A stretch of DNA of 64,000 nt from Capsicum annuum (lineage: Eukaryota; Streptophyta; Magnoliopsida; Solanales; Solanaceae): positions 50,500,766-50,564,765 of the forward strand of contig NC_061121.1 in NCBI RefSeq assembly GCF_002878395.1. The letters are read 5' to 3'. The notes below the pieces were generated by a model that saw only the letters and a program-made list of their open reading frames with translations, ran no database searches and was not told the origin of the DNA. The translations under genes were made by a program, and so were the position numbers. Positions 13,001 to 24,199 of the stretch are shown here, piece by piece (positions within the stretch are counted from its first letter, which is position 1; the number at the start of each line of letters is the position of its first letter).

Positions 13001-13187
13001 GAGTAATGTAAGAATCTGCATAAGTTTCTTAGAGAACACTTCTACTGTACGATCTGAGACATAAAAGAAGGGAACAGTTTCTTAAATGCCCTATAGCCTC
13101 TTGAAGAAAAGTATAGATGTCTCTGTACTATTCTGCAAGGATCTACTAGACATGACTTTATAGACACCTTAGGATACTTAAACCTTG
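10091..13187 (-). other. Non-coding interior of element E
   Basis: About 3.1 kb between polypurine tract and primer-binding site. The longest open frame (12565-12768, 67 codons, plus strand) shows no recognisable domain and lies antisense to the element. Base composition is AT-rich with many catgac/gaactga words. Apart from the leader block beside the primer-binding site (13043-13125), I see no gag, protease, RT or integrase motif on either strand. Confidence 0.7.
13043..13125 (-). promoter_or_regulatory. Leader block shared with elements A and C
   Basis: On the minus strand, about 65 nt after the primer-binding site, the sequence reads caagaggctatagggcattt and then gttcccttcttttatgtctc. A has the matching block at 19635-19715 and C at 30843-30905. 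Its place next to the primer-binding site is where packaging or dimerisation signals lie in retroelements; that function is an inference. Confidence 0.55.
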
Positions 13188-13204
13188 TGCTCTGATACAA
13201 AGTT
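13188..13204 (-). promoter_or_regulatory. Primer-binding site of element E (initiator tRNA-Met type)
   Basis: The minus strand reads TTTGTATCAGAGC four or five bases after the LTR end. This is one mismatch from TTGGTATCAGAGC, the complement of the plant initiator tRNA-Met 3' end, and fixes the element's orientation. Confidence 0.85.
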
Positions 13205-15959
13205 TGTTATGACCTGAGGATACCCCCTAGTCATAACACGGTGCTTAAAACCACAAGTGATCCCAAGCTAACCCATGTACTGGCATGATACTTGAGAAAA
13301 TAATTTAAATTATATAAAAACTAAATTTACTGAGTGGAAACATAATCATGAGAAATAAAAAATAATGTAATACTGATAAAGTTTACAACATTATAAAACC
13401 AAAAAAAGAACTTAAATTACATGAATAACTCTGACTGACCATCTATAAAGCCTCTACTATACTGATTATAGATAGCTGGGACATGCCTCCAACTACCACT
13501 AATCAATACGTATGGATAATCAAAATACAACATATGAACTACAATGGACTAGAGTTCCCAAAATAGGAGAACTCATCGCCTGCTGGCTGAAAGTTGAGAA
13601 CTATTTGATCCTGGTGTGTGAACTACTTCTGGAACCTACATTATGAAACAATGTAGCCATACAGATATATATGTGGTCAGTACTTCTGGAATGTACTGAG
13701 TAAGTGGGGGTGAAATGCAATAAATAAAACTAAATAGATACATAATCTTAAAACATTCATGCTAAGTGCAAGTAAACTCACCAAGAGACTAAAATCAACT
13801 AAAAGTTGAAGTATCTTAAAACATGAGTAACAAACATAATATGATAAGCTGGTGAATCAATACACTTAGTTTTCTTAAATCTTTACTTTTGTATAATAAG
13901 TAGAATTGAAGCTGGAAGCGGTAAAACATGAATACTGTATATAAATCTTATGTAAAGTTGAACATGCTATAAAACTGAACTAAGGGTCATGTATGTATAC
14001 TGAGCATAAATGCATGAACATGTAAAACTAAGAATGCATGACCAAGCGTAAACATGTACTGAAATATTTTATAATCTAAATAACTGAAATCTGACATCTG
14101 TATAACTGAATAAGTGATATCTATACACTTGGTCATGCAAACCTAAACCTACCTACTCTGAATATGCACTGAGATTGTGGGAGCTAACTAAAATTGACAT
14201 GCCCCAATCTGACCTATTGGGATCCAACCTATAACCCTAGTTGAAAGGGTAATGATAACTTGCTAGAGGTACCAACACATGTCTGACGATGTGGATCCAC
14301 AAGGATGAGATCTTAAAGAATAAGGGTGTCATCCCTAACTGAAGGGGACCTCTCATAATCTATGGTTGTGCCTTAGGTCTAAAACTTAGGGACTACTACT
14401 AGCAACTCATGCCTAATTAATGGGGGAGCCGCCATCCCTGCATTTACTCGGTGCTAAATGTTACTCCTAACTGAATGACACTGGTATTATTATTTTTTTA
14501 ACATGACATGGTATTGTACTAATAAGTGGTCAACATAAACATGATAATCTGGATGTGATAATAAAATCATGGCATGACTGACTCATTACTTGAAAAGTCT
14601 AAAACTTAAGTAAACGTGTAGGTATCGGGTGCTCATAACCCTCTAGCACTGAATAATACTTTAAATATGACAACAACCCTTAAAATAGTGGGATAAAGTC
14701 ATAGTTTAGAGACCTAAAATATAAGACAATTCAGCTGACTGATAAAATACATGAATTTGAATATGGGGATGAGGTAAACTTGGGAGTATAACAACTTCAC
14801 ATGGCTGTTCATAATCTGATGGTTTAACATGAAATCAATGGAACATGATATGGAAAATTAAAATTTAAAATATTAAGTAACTTAATTCACATGGGAACAC
14901 TTGTTGACATGGCTTGAATTTGCATTACTAACAGATACATCAATTAAAATCATAGTTTGCATGTATTATTTCACAAAATTGGATAAAATTCATACTTATA
15001 CCAAAATGAGAAATTTTGGGCTCAATGGGTGGAAGAAACCCAATGATGAATATCCTACATACCTAAATTTCTTGATTTCTTATTGAATGCTTGAAATTAG
15101 AACTTGAATTCTTGAGTTCTTGGGGAAGAAAGCTTGAATTTCTTGTTCTTGGGAAGAAACCTTAATTCTTTTTCTCTTAAGAGTGGAGAGGAGAGTAAAC
15201 ATTGAAAACTAACTAATGATGTGAAACTATCGTGTATATGATTATTTAAGTCGTGGGTGTAGGGTTTTGAGGTGAGAAAAAGACCAAAATACCCCTAGGA
15301 AAACTAAATGAAAATTGCAAAATTTTTTAGTCGATGACTTAGTTGATAGCCCGTCAACTAGGTGATGGCTTATCAACCTAGTCATCACCTTTCCTAAGTG
15401 ATGTTGGGTATTTTCTTGGTAAGGCTGACAACGAGGTTGATAGCTCATCCCTTAGTTGACGACTTATCACCTCAAGTCGTCACCTTATAGCTGGATTTGG
15501 TAACATTTTGGTTAAGGCTAATGACAAGGTTGATAGCTCGTCACTTAGTTGACGTCTTATCACCTTAAGTGATCACCTTATTGATAGATGAACACTCTAA
15601 ATTAAAATGAGCAGACCTTTTACTCTGATATCGGATTAAGGTGAAATTAGATGTGTTGGAAAGAACACTTAAAGATCTTTCATTTGATATATAGTAGGAC
15701 ACCTGAATCATTATATTCTAGGAGATACACTCATTTAAATTTGACCCTTGTAGGATAAAATACAAAAACTCAATTAATACAAATATTCTCAACCCAACCT
15801 TGCTCTAAGTGCTTTCTTTGAACATTTTTCACCTCGATAGCACTTAACACACTAGGTAAATGATCATGACACATATATTCATATTAAAATCTTTTAATGA
15901 GAGTTTACACAAATAGGAACGATGATTCAAAGTCTAGCCCAAAAATGTGATGTGTTACA
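13205..15959 (-). mobile_element. 5' LTR of element E
   Basis: Complete on both ends: TGTTATGACCTG at 13205 on the plus strand, and a plus-strand end GTGTTACA at 15959 (the TGTAACAC start on the minus strand). It has the same landmarks as the 3' LTR: CTGAA/ACTGAA words (14080-14170), telo-box decayed to aaaccttaat, donor-like site, 120-bp U3 array. Its terminal 75 bp resemble the LTR ends of A and F (atgggttagc, then the terminal tga/tta-ca), so these families are distant relatives. Confidence 0.87.
15330..15595 (-). repeat. Tandem repeat of about 120 bp in the U3 of the E 5' LTR
   Basis: This is the counterpart of 9450-9720. Units contain 'aggttgatagctc(a/g)tc..cttagttgacg' and 'cttatcacct(c/t)aagt'. 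The block lies about 370-630 bp from the LTR start. Confidence 0.7.
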
Positions 15960-16151
15960 GCTGTATAGGTATTTGTTAGTCCAATAGACATAAGAAAATT
16001 ATAAGTGACCATATCGAGTTCTAAAAGGATATCTTCAAAATATCACATTCTTTGATCCTGAGCTGATGATAGCTTGATCTGAGGTCTATCATAGAGAAAC
16101 AAATTATACCTAAAGTGGTTGAACAAATCAATAATCCTAGAAATAGGATAT
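15960..16151 (-). pseudogene. D reverse transcriptase, middle segment (between E and A insertions)
   Basis: Minus-strand frames give YPISRIIDLFNHF, then FSMIDLRSSYHQLRIKECDI: motif A of the Ty3 reverse transcriptase, with the catalytic Asp of FSxIDL kept. FRTRYGH-like and FLMSIGLTNTY sequence follows at the E junction. To the right the gene continues at 25883 with NKVTKNNKYL after the A insertion. Several frame changes and stops are present. Confidence 0.85.
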
Positions 16152-16507
16152 TGTAACACCCCAAAAAATCCAAACCAATATTAGAGCCATGTACCGAGCT
16201 CATGAATAGTACATCATTGTTTTTTTTTATAGTTTTATGATTAAGTTAGATATATATCAAGTCTTCAAATAACTCCAGCTATCAGACGAATCAAAACATT
16301 CCATACCGATTGAATTCTTGAGAAGGATATTGGTATAGTCAACTTCAAATTAGCATATCTCTCATTATACTTGGAATTTTTGAGCTCATAACCTATAAAC
16401 CGATAGATAATTGAATTCTCTTTCCAACGATACTAATTTTCGTTAAATTCAATATCAGAGCAAAAAGTTATTCCTATTTTACTCCAGCATGTCAGGATGG
16501 AAATAGT

Positions 16508-16890
16508 GTGACGACATTCGTGGTAGCTTACAACATTTGTGACTCCCTATCACGAAGGTCGTCAGCCTTAGGCAGAAATCAGCTCCTAAGTGATGATATT
16601 TATGGTAGCTTACCATATTTGTGATGCCCTATTATGGAGGTCGTTAGCCTTAGATAGAAACCAGCTCCTATGTGATGACATTCGTGGTAGCTTACCATAT
16701 TTTTGATGCCATGTCACAAATGTCATCAGCCTTAGGCAGAATCCAGCTTCTATGTGATGACATTTTTGAAGGCTTACGATATAACGCCATGTCATAAATT
16801 TCATTAGCCTTGGGCAGAATCCAGCTTCTGTGTGATGATATTTTTGACGGCTTACCATATTTTTGACGTCTTGTCACAAATGTCGTCAAC
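16508..16890 (+). repeat. 82-bp tandem array (five units) in the U3 of the A 5' LTR
   Basis: Each unit starts tgatgacatt, continues with ggcttaccatatttttgatg and catgtcacaaatgtc, and ends cagaatccagcttctgtg. Five units can be read, the last partial. Units differ by substitutions and a small deletion in unit four (acgatataacgcc). The 3' LTR has the same five-unit layout at 22856-23240. Confidence 0.8.
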
Positions 16891-17046
16891 TATTATTTTC
16901 CATTATTGGGAATTTATTTTATAAAGGTATTTTGGTATTTTCACCTCACTTTCCACAACTTATAACTCTCAAGAAATATGTTATCTTCCATTCTCTTTAG
17001 TTAAAACATCTCAAAAAGCTCTCTCATACACTTTCAACCACAAGAT

Positions 17047-17200
17047 TAGGGTTTCCTCTCAAGATCATCTCCTCAGGAACAAGAACATTCTTTCCCAAAG
17101 GGGTTAAACCCTAGTCAAGAAAAATTAAGGGCAAGCCTAAAGATTTCTTCAGGAACCTTCAGAAATATTAGATCTCTTACAAGATCAAGCTTTAAGGTAT
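17047..17200 (+). promoter_or_regulatory. Telo-boxes and splice-donor-like site in the A 5' LTR
   Basis: TAGGGTTT (17047-17054) and AAACCCTAG (17106-17114) precede TTTAAG|GTATGC with GT at 17197-17198, about 1045 nt from the LTR start. In the 3' LTR the last exon base is C (TTTAAC|GTATGC, 23546), so the donor consensus is weakened there. Confidence 0.45.
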
Positions 17201-17859
17201 GCGTAGTGTTCATCTATGGATTCAATTCGTACATAGAGCTCAAGAATCATGCTTTTAAATGTTATTTTGTAAACTTTTTGTGTTGATATGAGCATGTACT
17301 TTTTGATGATTGTTGTTTAAGTTTCAAGATGATATATAAAGGTATTTTTATGGAATATATGTGGTTGTTAGTTGAAAAATACAAACTTTGGGTGATTTGA
17401 TATGATGCAAGTATGAAACCCATCTATGCCTTAAAGAATGCATGCAAGGTGTTTGATAAAATGCCTAGGATGCTAGAAATTCATATTTACATGATTCCAT
17501 GATATCTAAATAACAAGTCCATGTTAGCTATACACTTCAATATGGATTTCCATGCTATTTATGTGTTGTTATTATTGTGGTATGAAACATGTATGATAAT
17601 GGAGATATGAATTATGTACATGAAATATATCCATGCTTTCCCCTACCATGTTTGAGATGTTGAATAAATACATGAAGTATAATATCCCCTACTTATGACA
17701 ATGTTAATTGTGGACTCCAATCTTATGATTAAGTCAGTCATATTGTGTTTGTTTCCTTTCATTGAGTCCTGGGGGTATTCGTACCCAAAAATATAGATGT
17801 ATGCCTAGAGCCATGTCATGTTTCATGATATATAAAATCAAGCCATGATTCAGTAGAAT

Positions 17860-18990
17860 TCAGTCAATTATGTGACTCAGGAAAGCCAGTAATCTCACTA
17901 GTTCAATTTTCTCAGTAATTTCAGTGTTCAGTACCTCAGTAATCTCAATATTTCAGTATTCTCAGTAATTTTAGTACTCAGTAACCTCAGTAATCTCATT
18001 TTTTCAGTAATATCAGTGAACTCAGTACACAGTAATATCTGTAACCTCAGTATTCAAAGTTAATCTCAGTAACTTCAAAACCCTCAACCAGTCCTCAGAA
18101 ATCAGTAAATTCTGTCAATCATCGAAATCTAAAAACTTAGTTTAGCTCCGCTAAACAATACCACTAGTATCAATCTAGTTAATCAGTATCAGTTCAGCTA
18201 ATCAGTTCAGTTCAGTTATTCAGTTCAGCCCAGTTATTTAGTTCAGTGTTTTTCAGATGGGAGTAGGATTCAGCATCGAGTGATCCTAAGGATGGGGACT
18301 CACCTACTAAATTAGGACTGAGATCCTTAGAAGCAATCCATAAGTTCCAGAACTATGTAGCCAACATAGATTGAGATATCGCATCCTATTATATGAGGGT
18401 ATATGAGATGGCTTAACTTGTTATATGAGGGTTCCCACCATTCTCACTAGAGTTACCTATTATATGAGGGTTGCTCACATGTTGTCCTTACCAGTGGTGC
18501 AGTATTGACACCCTTCCAGTCAGGGCAGAGATTGGACCCCAGTCAGCTAAGCTTGGGGAATGTCGGTTAGATGAATACTTCCCACAGTTTCAGTTATAGA
18601 TTTCAGGACTGTCAGCTACAGTCACCCAGTCTCAGTAAAGAACTCAGATAGTTCTTCTGATTTCAATATATTAGGACTGTCAGATACATTCAACTCAGAT
18701 ACGTTACGGGACTCAGATAGTTCTATAAGATTCAGTATTGTCAGGTACAGTCACTTATGTTATCATTATTACCAGTTCACAGAACTTATAATATTAGTAC
18801 TCAGTTTCAGAATTATTAGACACAGTCAATCAGAACAGTTCTTCATAATTTGAACTATCAAAAATAGTCATTCATCTATTCAGTATCTCAATATCAGTAC
18901 ACTCATGTTGTCAGTATTTAGGCTCAGTAGTCAGTATCTCCACAAGTTCAGTTCTAGTTATGTATACATGTATGTATTCTCACATTCATA
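17860..18990 (+). repeat. CAGTAA-word arrays in the A 5' LTR
   Basis: Degenerate ctcagtaatctcagt, gttcagttattcagt and gactgtcagatacagt words fill most of 17860-18250 and 18590-18990. The central gap carries the tatatgagggt repeats. Matching arrays occur at 24200-25310 and in the F-family LTRs. Confidence 0.75.
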
Positions 18991-19549
18991 TTAGTCAGCA
19001 TTGTTCATGCATATAACCCTTTGCATTTAGCCTACCTCACTCGTATACTTAGTACATTCAGACGTATTGACGTATTTATGCTATGGTGCTTTCTCTTATG
19101 TTACACCATAGGTTCAGAGGCACGAGCTCCAAATTAGCAGTAGTATTCCAGTGTTTAGAGTTTGCAATGATTCCTTCTCATTCTAGGACAATATGATTAT
19201 TGCTATATTTACTATTCAGTTTCTAGATGGAGTTATTTGAAGACATGTTCCTTCAACTCCTTATTTAGTTCAGTTAGAGGCTTTTAAAATCGATGTCATA
19301 TTAGATATTTAGATCTCATTATTTTTAGTATTTATGACTTATTTTGGTATTGTTATACCTTTTTCAGACATTTTGTTATCAGACATTTATTCGGTTTGAA
19401 CCTTATGGTCTTTTATGTTCTTGTTTCCAAATTTTATGATATATTATGCAGTATACAGGTATAAATATCAGTCATGGGTTAGCTTGTGGTCCTTTGGGGT
19501 CATGAGCACCATGTAGCATTTCGTTTTAGAAAATCGGGGTGTTACAAAC

Positions 19550-19562
19550 TTGGTATCAGAGC
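19550..19562 (+). promoter_or_regulatory. Primer-binding site of element A (initiator tRNA-Met type)
   Basis: TTGGTATCAGAGC, three bases after the LTR terminal CA. It is an exact match to the usual plant initiator tRNA-Met primer-binding site. Confidence 0.92.
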
Positions 19563-19634
19563 CTAAGGTTTAATAGAGTCCTAGGAAGTCTAAAAGCCAT
19601 ATCTATTTGAGTCTTGTACATGCGTGTATTGTGC

Positions 19635-19715
19635 ACCACACTTATGTGCAGAAGGCTATGAGATATTTTAGGAACAGTTTTCCTTCTTTCATGTCTCAAA
19701 TTGTGCTATTGCAAG
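19635..19715 (+). promoter_or_regulatory. Leader block shared with elements C and E
   Basis: Reads caccacacttatgtgcagaa, ggctatgagatattttagga, then gttttccttctttcatgtct. The core GGCTAT-RRG-ATTTAGGAA-GTTTCCCTTCTTTATGTCTC recurs in E (minus 13125-13043) and, without its last part, in C (30843-30905). A is non-autonomous and C carries gag-pol, so the block is a candidate cis signal recognised by shared Gag. Confidence 0.55.
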
Positions 19716-20286
19716 GTTCTCTAAAGAACCCATGTATTTTCACATCATGCTTCCCTCATGTCATCTTTATCTTATTTTCAAGGTAAAGAAACAGTAAAGC
19801 TTAAGTCCTAAAGATAGGGCTTTCTCAGTTAGTATCCCATCAGTTAAATTATGTTCCAAAGTTATACGGATCTCATTCATGATCATGAGAACTCTTTCTC
19901 TAACCTAGATTTAGATATGCCATCAGATCCCATCTTAAAATCCTATGATAGCATGTGACTAGAGTTAGAAGCATGAACCCAGGAGTTTCGCAGTAGACAA
20001 GTTGGGAAACGATATCCAGATTGAATAGATTATGTATTCATGGGGATAGTTGTACTATAATGAATCAGTAGGGTTGAACAGTATGAGTTAGAAAATTTAA
20101 GTTTAGTGACTTGAAATTAAGCATAATGGTGTGGATGTGATATTAGTAGTATGTGAGGAAATAGAGGCAGATAATGTATTTAGTAAGACGAGCATGTGTT
20201 GATCAGAGTGTAAGTATGTGATGATGATTATAGTTCAGTTCAGAGATTAGTTTAGTGTTTGCAGACTAATGATGAGGGCTTAAAGC

Positions 20287-20303
20287 CAAGGGGGAGATGG
20301 TAG
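20287..20303 (+). promoter_or_regulatory. Internal polypurine-tract-like copy 1 in A
   Basis: gccaagggggagatggtag differs from the element's own terminal tract (ccaagggggagatat) only after GAGAT. It is 2.2 kb upstream of the 3' LTR. Confidence 0.45.
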
Positions 20304-21699
20304 ATCAAGTACCCAAGTCAGGGTCTCAGATTCTAGTAGTAGTGCCAGTATGTATAGAAAATCAGTTAGGGAAGATGATTCCCGACCCATCCGTATCTCA
20401 GCGTAAAGCTTCGTACTTTAGTCAGCATAATGCCTATGCATGCTTCATGTCTTAGATTCCATGGATATAGCTTATGTTCACACGTATTCCATAGAATTAT
20501 GTGTGCTTTCAGTTCCCAGTATAGGAAGTTCAGCTCTAGATCACTTAGTGTTACAAATCATGTTCCATGAACTCAAAATTTCTAGACTCAGGTCATGCAG
20601 TTCATGACTCATGTACGCATATCATGTTTTACAATATACTCAGCTTCCATGACTCATGCTACATCCCTACTGATCAGTTAAATTCAGACTATGTCATGCA
20701 TACCCTCAGTTTAGACCTTTGGGTACACACATGGTATTTATATTCTATCCTTCAGACTTTAGTCAAGTGCCAAGTTCAGTTATGTGTCTATTCATATTTC
20801 AAATTCTCCTAACTTAACCCCTTCAGTGAGCTCTCTTTGTGAAAATAGTGTAGTGTAGCAATGAGTAGTTGCTTAAATAAGAGAGTGAATGATTTATGTT
20901 AAGAGAAAATTGTTGCATCCTTTCTTTACACAAGGGTGTAGTTATGAAGATAGGCTTGAATATCCTGTTAGTATGCAAGCAAGGAGCTAGCAAGAGGTAG
21001 TACTTAGAAATTGGGAAAATTTTAGAGTGTGAATGTATATTCAAATTCTTGACTTATGTTAGCCTTCATTGTGCAACTATCACAACTCAGTTTCTATCTC
21101 AGTTACAGTTTAGTACTCAGTAATTAGTGTCCAGTCTCAGAATTAAGCACTTCAGTATCAGTTTAAACCTCACTTTCAGTATTTAGTTATTAGGACCCGA
21201 CATTTAGATCCAGTATGGATCCCTGTTACAGTCTTAAGTTATAGTGTCAGCTTTAGATCAGTATTCAGCTTAAAAATTCAGTTCAGTTTTAGATTTTCTT
21301 GACAATAGCATACAGTTATCATCTACTCAGTTATAGGTATTCCAATACCTCAGTCTATGAAATGTTTCCAAATCATGTAATACGTTTGGTCATGCATTTT
21401 CAGGCAATATAGCTTTCATAAAATCCATGATCAGTTACCTCATGTTACTCAGTCAGTCCTTTCTCATATGCATAATACTTTATGGCCTCAGCCCAGCTAC
21501 TCAGATTAAGTCCAATTCAGTCTTGCATACCCAACATTTATTTACCAGTTACTCAGTTAATCAGATAAGTCAGTATGTCTATGCATTCATGCATCACGCT
21601 CCAGTTTCAAATCTCAGATAATTAGTCATGATTTCATACCTAGGTGCCTTGTGCATCGCCTCAACATCCTCAATATCTCAGCAAGGTCAGTCCAGCATT

Positions 21700-21734
21700 C
21701 TTCAAGGGACATAGTGTCCCAAGGGGGAGATACA
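21700..21734 (+). promoter_or_regulatory. Internal polypurine-tract-like copy 2 in A
   Basis: cttcaagggacatagtgtcc then caagggggagatacac resembles the terminal 3' sequence (attcaaggacgaatgtttcc then aagggggagatat), so both the tract and its upstream phrase seem duplicated. It is about 770 bp before the 3' LTR. Confidence 0.5.
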
Positions 21735-22151
21735 CTATAGCCCCCAAACTTCCTTGATTTAAACATGTCGTTTTTTTAATAAATCTATCTTGGAGGAAGT
21801 ATTACTTATGAGCCAACCGTCTAGCTTCAAAACTCAGCAGTAAGCCATGTACTAATGGCTCAGTGTAGCCATGATACGATACTCTATTCATGTCACGTAT
21901 TATAGACTCGGTTCAGTTCATGTATCATATTCCAAACTCAGTTATGTTCATATGTTTTCTCTCATGCATATTGAGTAATGAATCTTAGACTCATCAGTAT
22001 TTTCAAATCATGGTAGTAGTCTTCTTTGAGCTTACTCATTCTCATGTTCATATTTCAGTACCAAACTTGGTATTTAGTTCCATCCTCAGTTTTCAGTTCA
22101 AACTTGGTATCTTTACCATTACATGTTCATGAGTCAGTTCAGTCATGTATT

Positions 22152-22358
22152 CACGCATCAGACATGCGTGGTTAGCTTATCAGTACTTTCAATCATGAAT
22201 TCATGTATCATGTCATTCATATATTCATGCATCAAATATGCATGGATTCAACTTATCAGTTAAGCATCAAATATGCATTCTCAGTTTGATAAACTTAGTA
22301 TATCTGAACACTCAGTCCTACATTCATAAATCAGCTACCCATGCATCAGATATGCATG
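22152..22358 (+). repeat. Series of 19-nt hairpins with CATGCAT arms upstream of the A polypurine tract
   Basis: Three perfect inverted repeats have 7-bp arms and 5-nt loops. They are CACGCAT-CAGAC-ATGCGTG (22152-22170), CATGCAT-CAAAT-ATGCATG (22226-22244) and CATGCAT-CAGAT-ATGCATG (22340-22358). A shorter one, GCAT-CAAAT-ATGC, lies at 22264-22276. The first differs from the others at the third stem position on both arms, so pairing is kept by a compensatory change. Confidence 0.65.
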
Positions 22359-22484
22359 TACAGTATGATATGCTAAGTTTTCAGTCATGTCATCCATGAA
22401 ATCATGATCAATCATTTATTCTATATATGCATCATTTTATCTTTTCTCCCATCTCAAGCAGTCATTATTCAAGGACGAATGTTT

Positions 22485-22499
22485 CCAAGGGGGAGATAT
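22485..22499 (+). promoter_or_regulatory. Polypurine tract of element A
   Basis: ccaagggggagatat stands directly before the TGTAATACCTC start of the 3' LTR, preceded by attattcaaggacgaatg, the conserved pre-PPT phrase also seen in D and E. Confidence 0.9.
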
Positions 22500-22855
22500 T
22501 GTAATACCTCAAAAAATCCAAACTAATATTAGAGCCATGTACCAAGCTCATGCATAGTACATCATGGTTCTTTTATAGTTTTATGATTAATTTAGATGTA
22601 TATGAAGGATTCAAATAACTCCCAGCTATAAGACGAATCAAAACATTCCTTACCGATTGAATTCTTGAGAAGGATATTGGTATAGTCAAATTCAAACGAG
22701 CATATCTCTCATTATACTTGGAATTTTTGAGCTCATGACCTCTAAAATGATAGATAATTGAATTATCTTTTCAACGATAATAATTTTTCCTAAATTCAAT
22801 ATCGAAGCAAAAAGTTATTCCAATTTTACTCCAGCATGTCAGGCTGGAAATAGTG

Positions 22856-23240
22856 TGACGACATTCGTGGTAGCTTACAATATTTGTGACGCCCTATCAT
22901 GAAGGTTGCCATCCTTAGATAGAAACCAGCTCCTAAGTGATGGCATTCATGGTAGCTTACCACATTTGTGATGCCCTATCATGAAGGTTGTCAGCCTTAG
23001 ACAGAAACTAGCTCCTATGTGACGACATTTGTGGTAGCTTACCATATTTTTGATGCCATGTCACAAATGTCATCATCCTTGGGCAGAATCCAGCTTCTGT
23101 GTGATGACATTTTGAAGGCTTACCGCATTTTTAATGCCATGTCATAAATGTCGTCATCCTTGGGCAGAATCCAGCTTCTGTGTGATGATATTTTTGACGA
23201 CATACCACACTTTTGATGCCTTGTCACAAATGTCATCAGC
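22856..23240 (+). repeat. 82-bp tandem array (five units) in the A 3' LTR
   Basis: Same layout as 16508-16890, with units ending gccttagacagaaactagc or cagaatccagcttctgtg. The equal unit number in both LTRs indicates no expansion or contraction since insertion. Confidence 0.8.
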
Positions 23241-24199
23241 TATTATTTTCTGCAACTGGGAATTTATTTCATAAGGGTATTTTAGTCTTTTACTTTCACT
23301 TTTCATGACTTATAACCTTCAAGGAACGTATTATCTTCCGTTCTCTTTAGTTAAAACATCTCAAAAAGCTCTCTCATACACTTTCGACCACAATATTAGG
23401 GTTTCCTCTCAATATCATCTCCTTAGGAACAAGAACATTCTTTCCCAAAGGGTTAAACCCAAGTCAAGAAAAATTAAGGGCAATCCTAAGGATTTCTTCA
23501 GGAACCTTCAGAAACATTAGATATCATTCAGGATCAAGCTTTAACGTATGCGTAGTGTTCATCTGTGGATTCAATTCGTACATAGAGCTCAAGAATCATG
23601 CTTTTAAATGTTATTTTATAAAATTTTTGTGGTGATATGAGCATGTACTTGTTGATGATTGTTGTTTAAGTTTCAAGATGATATCTAAAGGTGTTTTCAT
23701 GGAAAATATATGGTTGTTAGTTAAAAAACATGAACTTTGGGTGGTTTGATATGATGCAAGTATAAAACCCACCTATGCCTTAAAGAATGTATGCAAGGTG
23801 TTTGATTAAATGCCCAGGATGCTAGAAATTCATATTTACATGATTCTATGATTTCTAAATGACAAGTCCATGTTAGCTATACACTTCAATATGGATTTCT
23901 ATGCTATTTATGTGTTGTTATTGTTGTGGTATGAAGCATGTATGATAATGGAGATATGAATTATGTACATGAAATATATCCATGCTTTCCCCTACCATGT
24001 TTGAGATGTTGAATAAATACATAAAGTATAATATCCCCTACTTATGACAATGTTAATTGTGGACTCCAATCTTATGATCAAGTCAGTCATGTTGTGTCTG
24101 TTTCCTTCCATCGAGTCCTGGGGGTATTCGTACCCAAAAATATAGATGTATGCCTAGAGCCATGTCATGTTTCATGATATATAAAATCAAGCCATGATT

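Larger units (their letters stand above)
7331..15959 (-). mobile_element. Element E: non-autonomous LTR retrotransposon inserted in the D reverse transcriptase gene
   Basis: Two direct LTRs (7331-10057 and 13205-15959) flank a 3.1 kb interior. On the minus strand it starts TGTAACACATC and ends TCATGACA. The primer-binding site and polypurine tract are oriented for minus-strand transcription. Flanking 5-mers are gctgc (7326-7330) and gctgt (15960-15964), a TSD with one transition. D reads through the site when E is removed (GLTNTYTAAFTDLMN). I recognise no gag or pol domain inside, so E resembles LARD-type elements and would need proteins supplied in trans. Confidence 0.88.
16152..19546 (+). 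mobile_element. 5' LTR of element A
   Basis: Starts TGTAACACCCCAAAAAATCC and ends ATCGGGGTGTTACA. In order: an 82-bp U3 array, TATA-like ttttataaag (16917), telo-boxes and donor-like site, the 'gagtcctgggggtattcgtac' block (17763), CAGTAA-word arrays, 'tatatgagggt' repeats (18390-18480), and the shared end block (19453-19546). Short ORFs on the minus strand (16610-16889) are only the 82-bp repeats read through. Confidence 0.9.
19563..22484 (+). other. Non-coding interior of element A
   Basis: Rich in cagtt, tcatg and catgcat words. The longest open frames (20567-20812, 21427-21621 plus; 20823-21044 minus) show no gag, protease, RT or integrase motif. It contains the leader block shared with C and E, two internal copies of the polypurine phrase, and a hairpin series near the 3' end. 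I could not align it with E's interior beyond the leader. It could be a deletion derivative whose origin is blurred, or a LARD-type element with no coding past. Confidence 0.7.

Noticed and set aside
19550..19562. tRNA-like sequence TGGTATCAGAGC
   Set aside because: Only the 3'-end complement of initiator tRNA-Met is present, directly after an LTR; this is a primer-binding site, not a tRNA gene. The same applies at 30772 and 13188.
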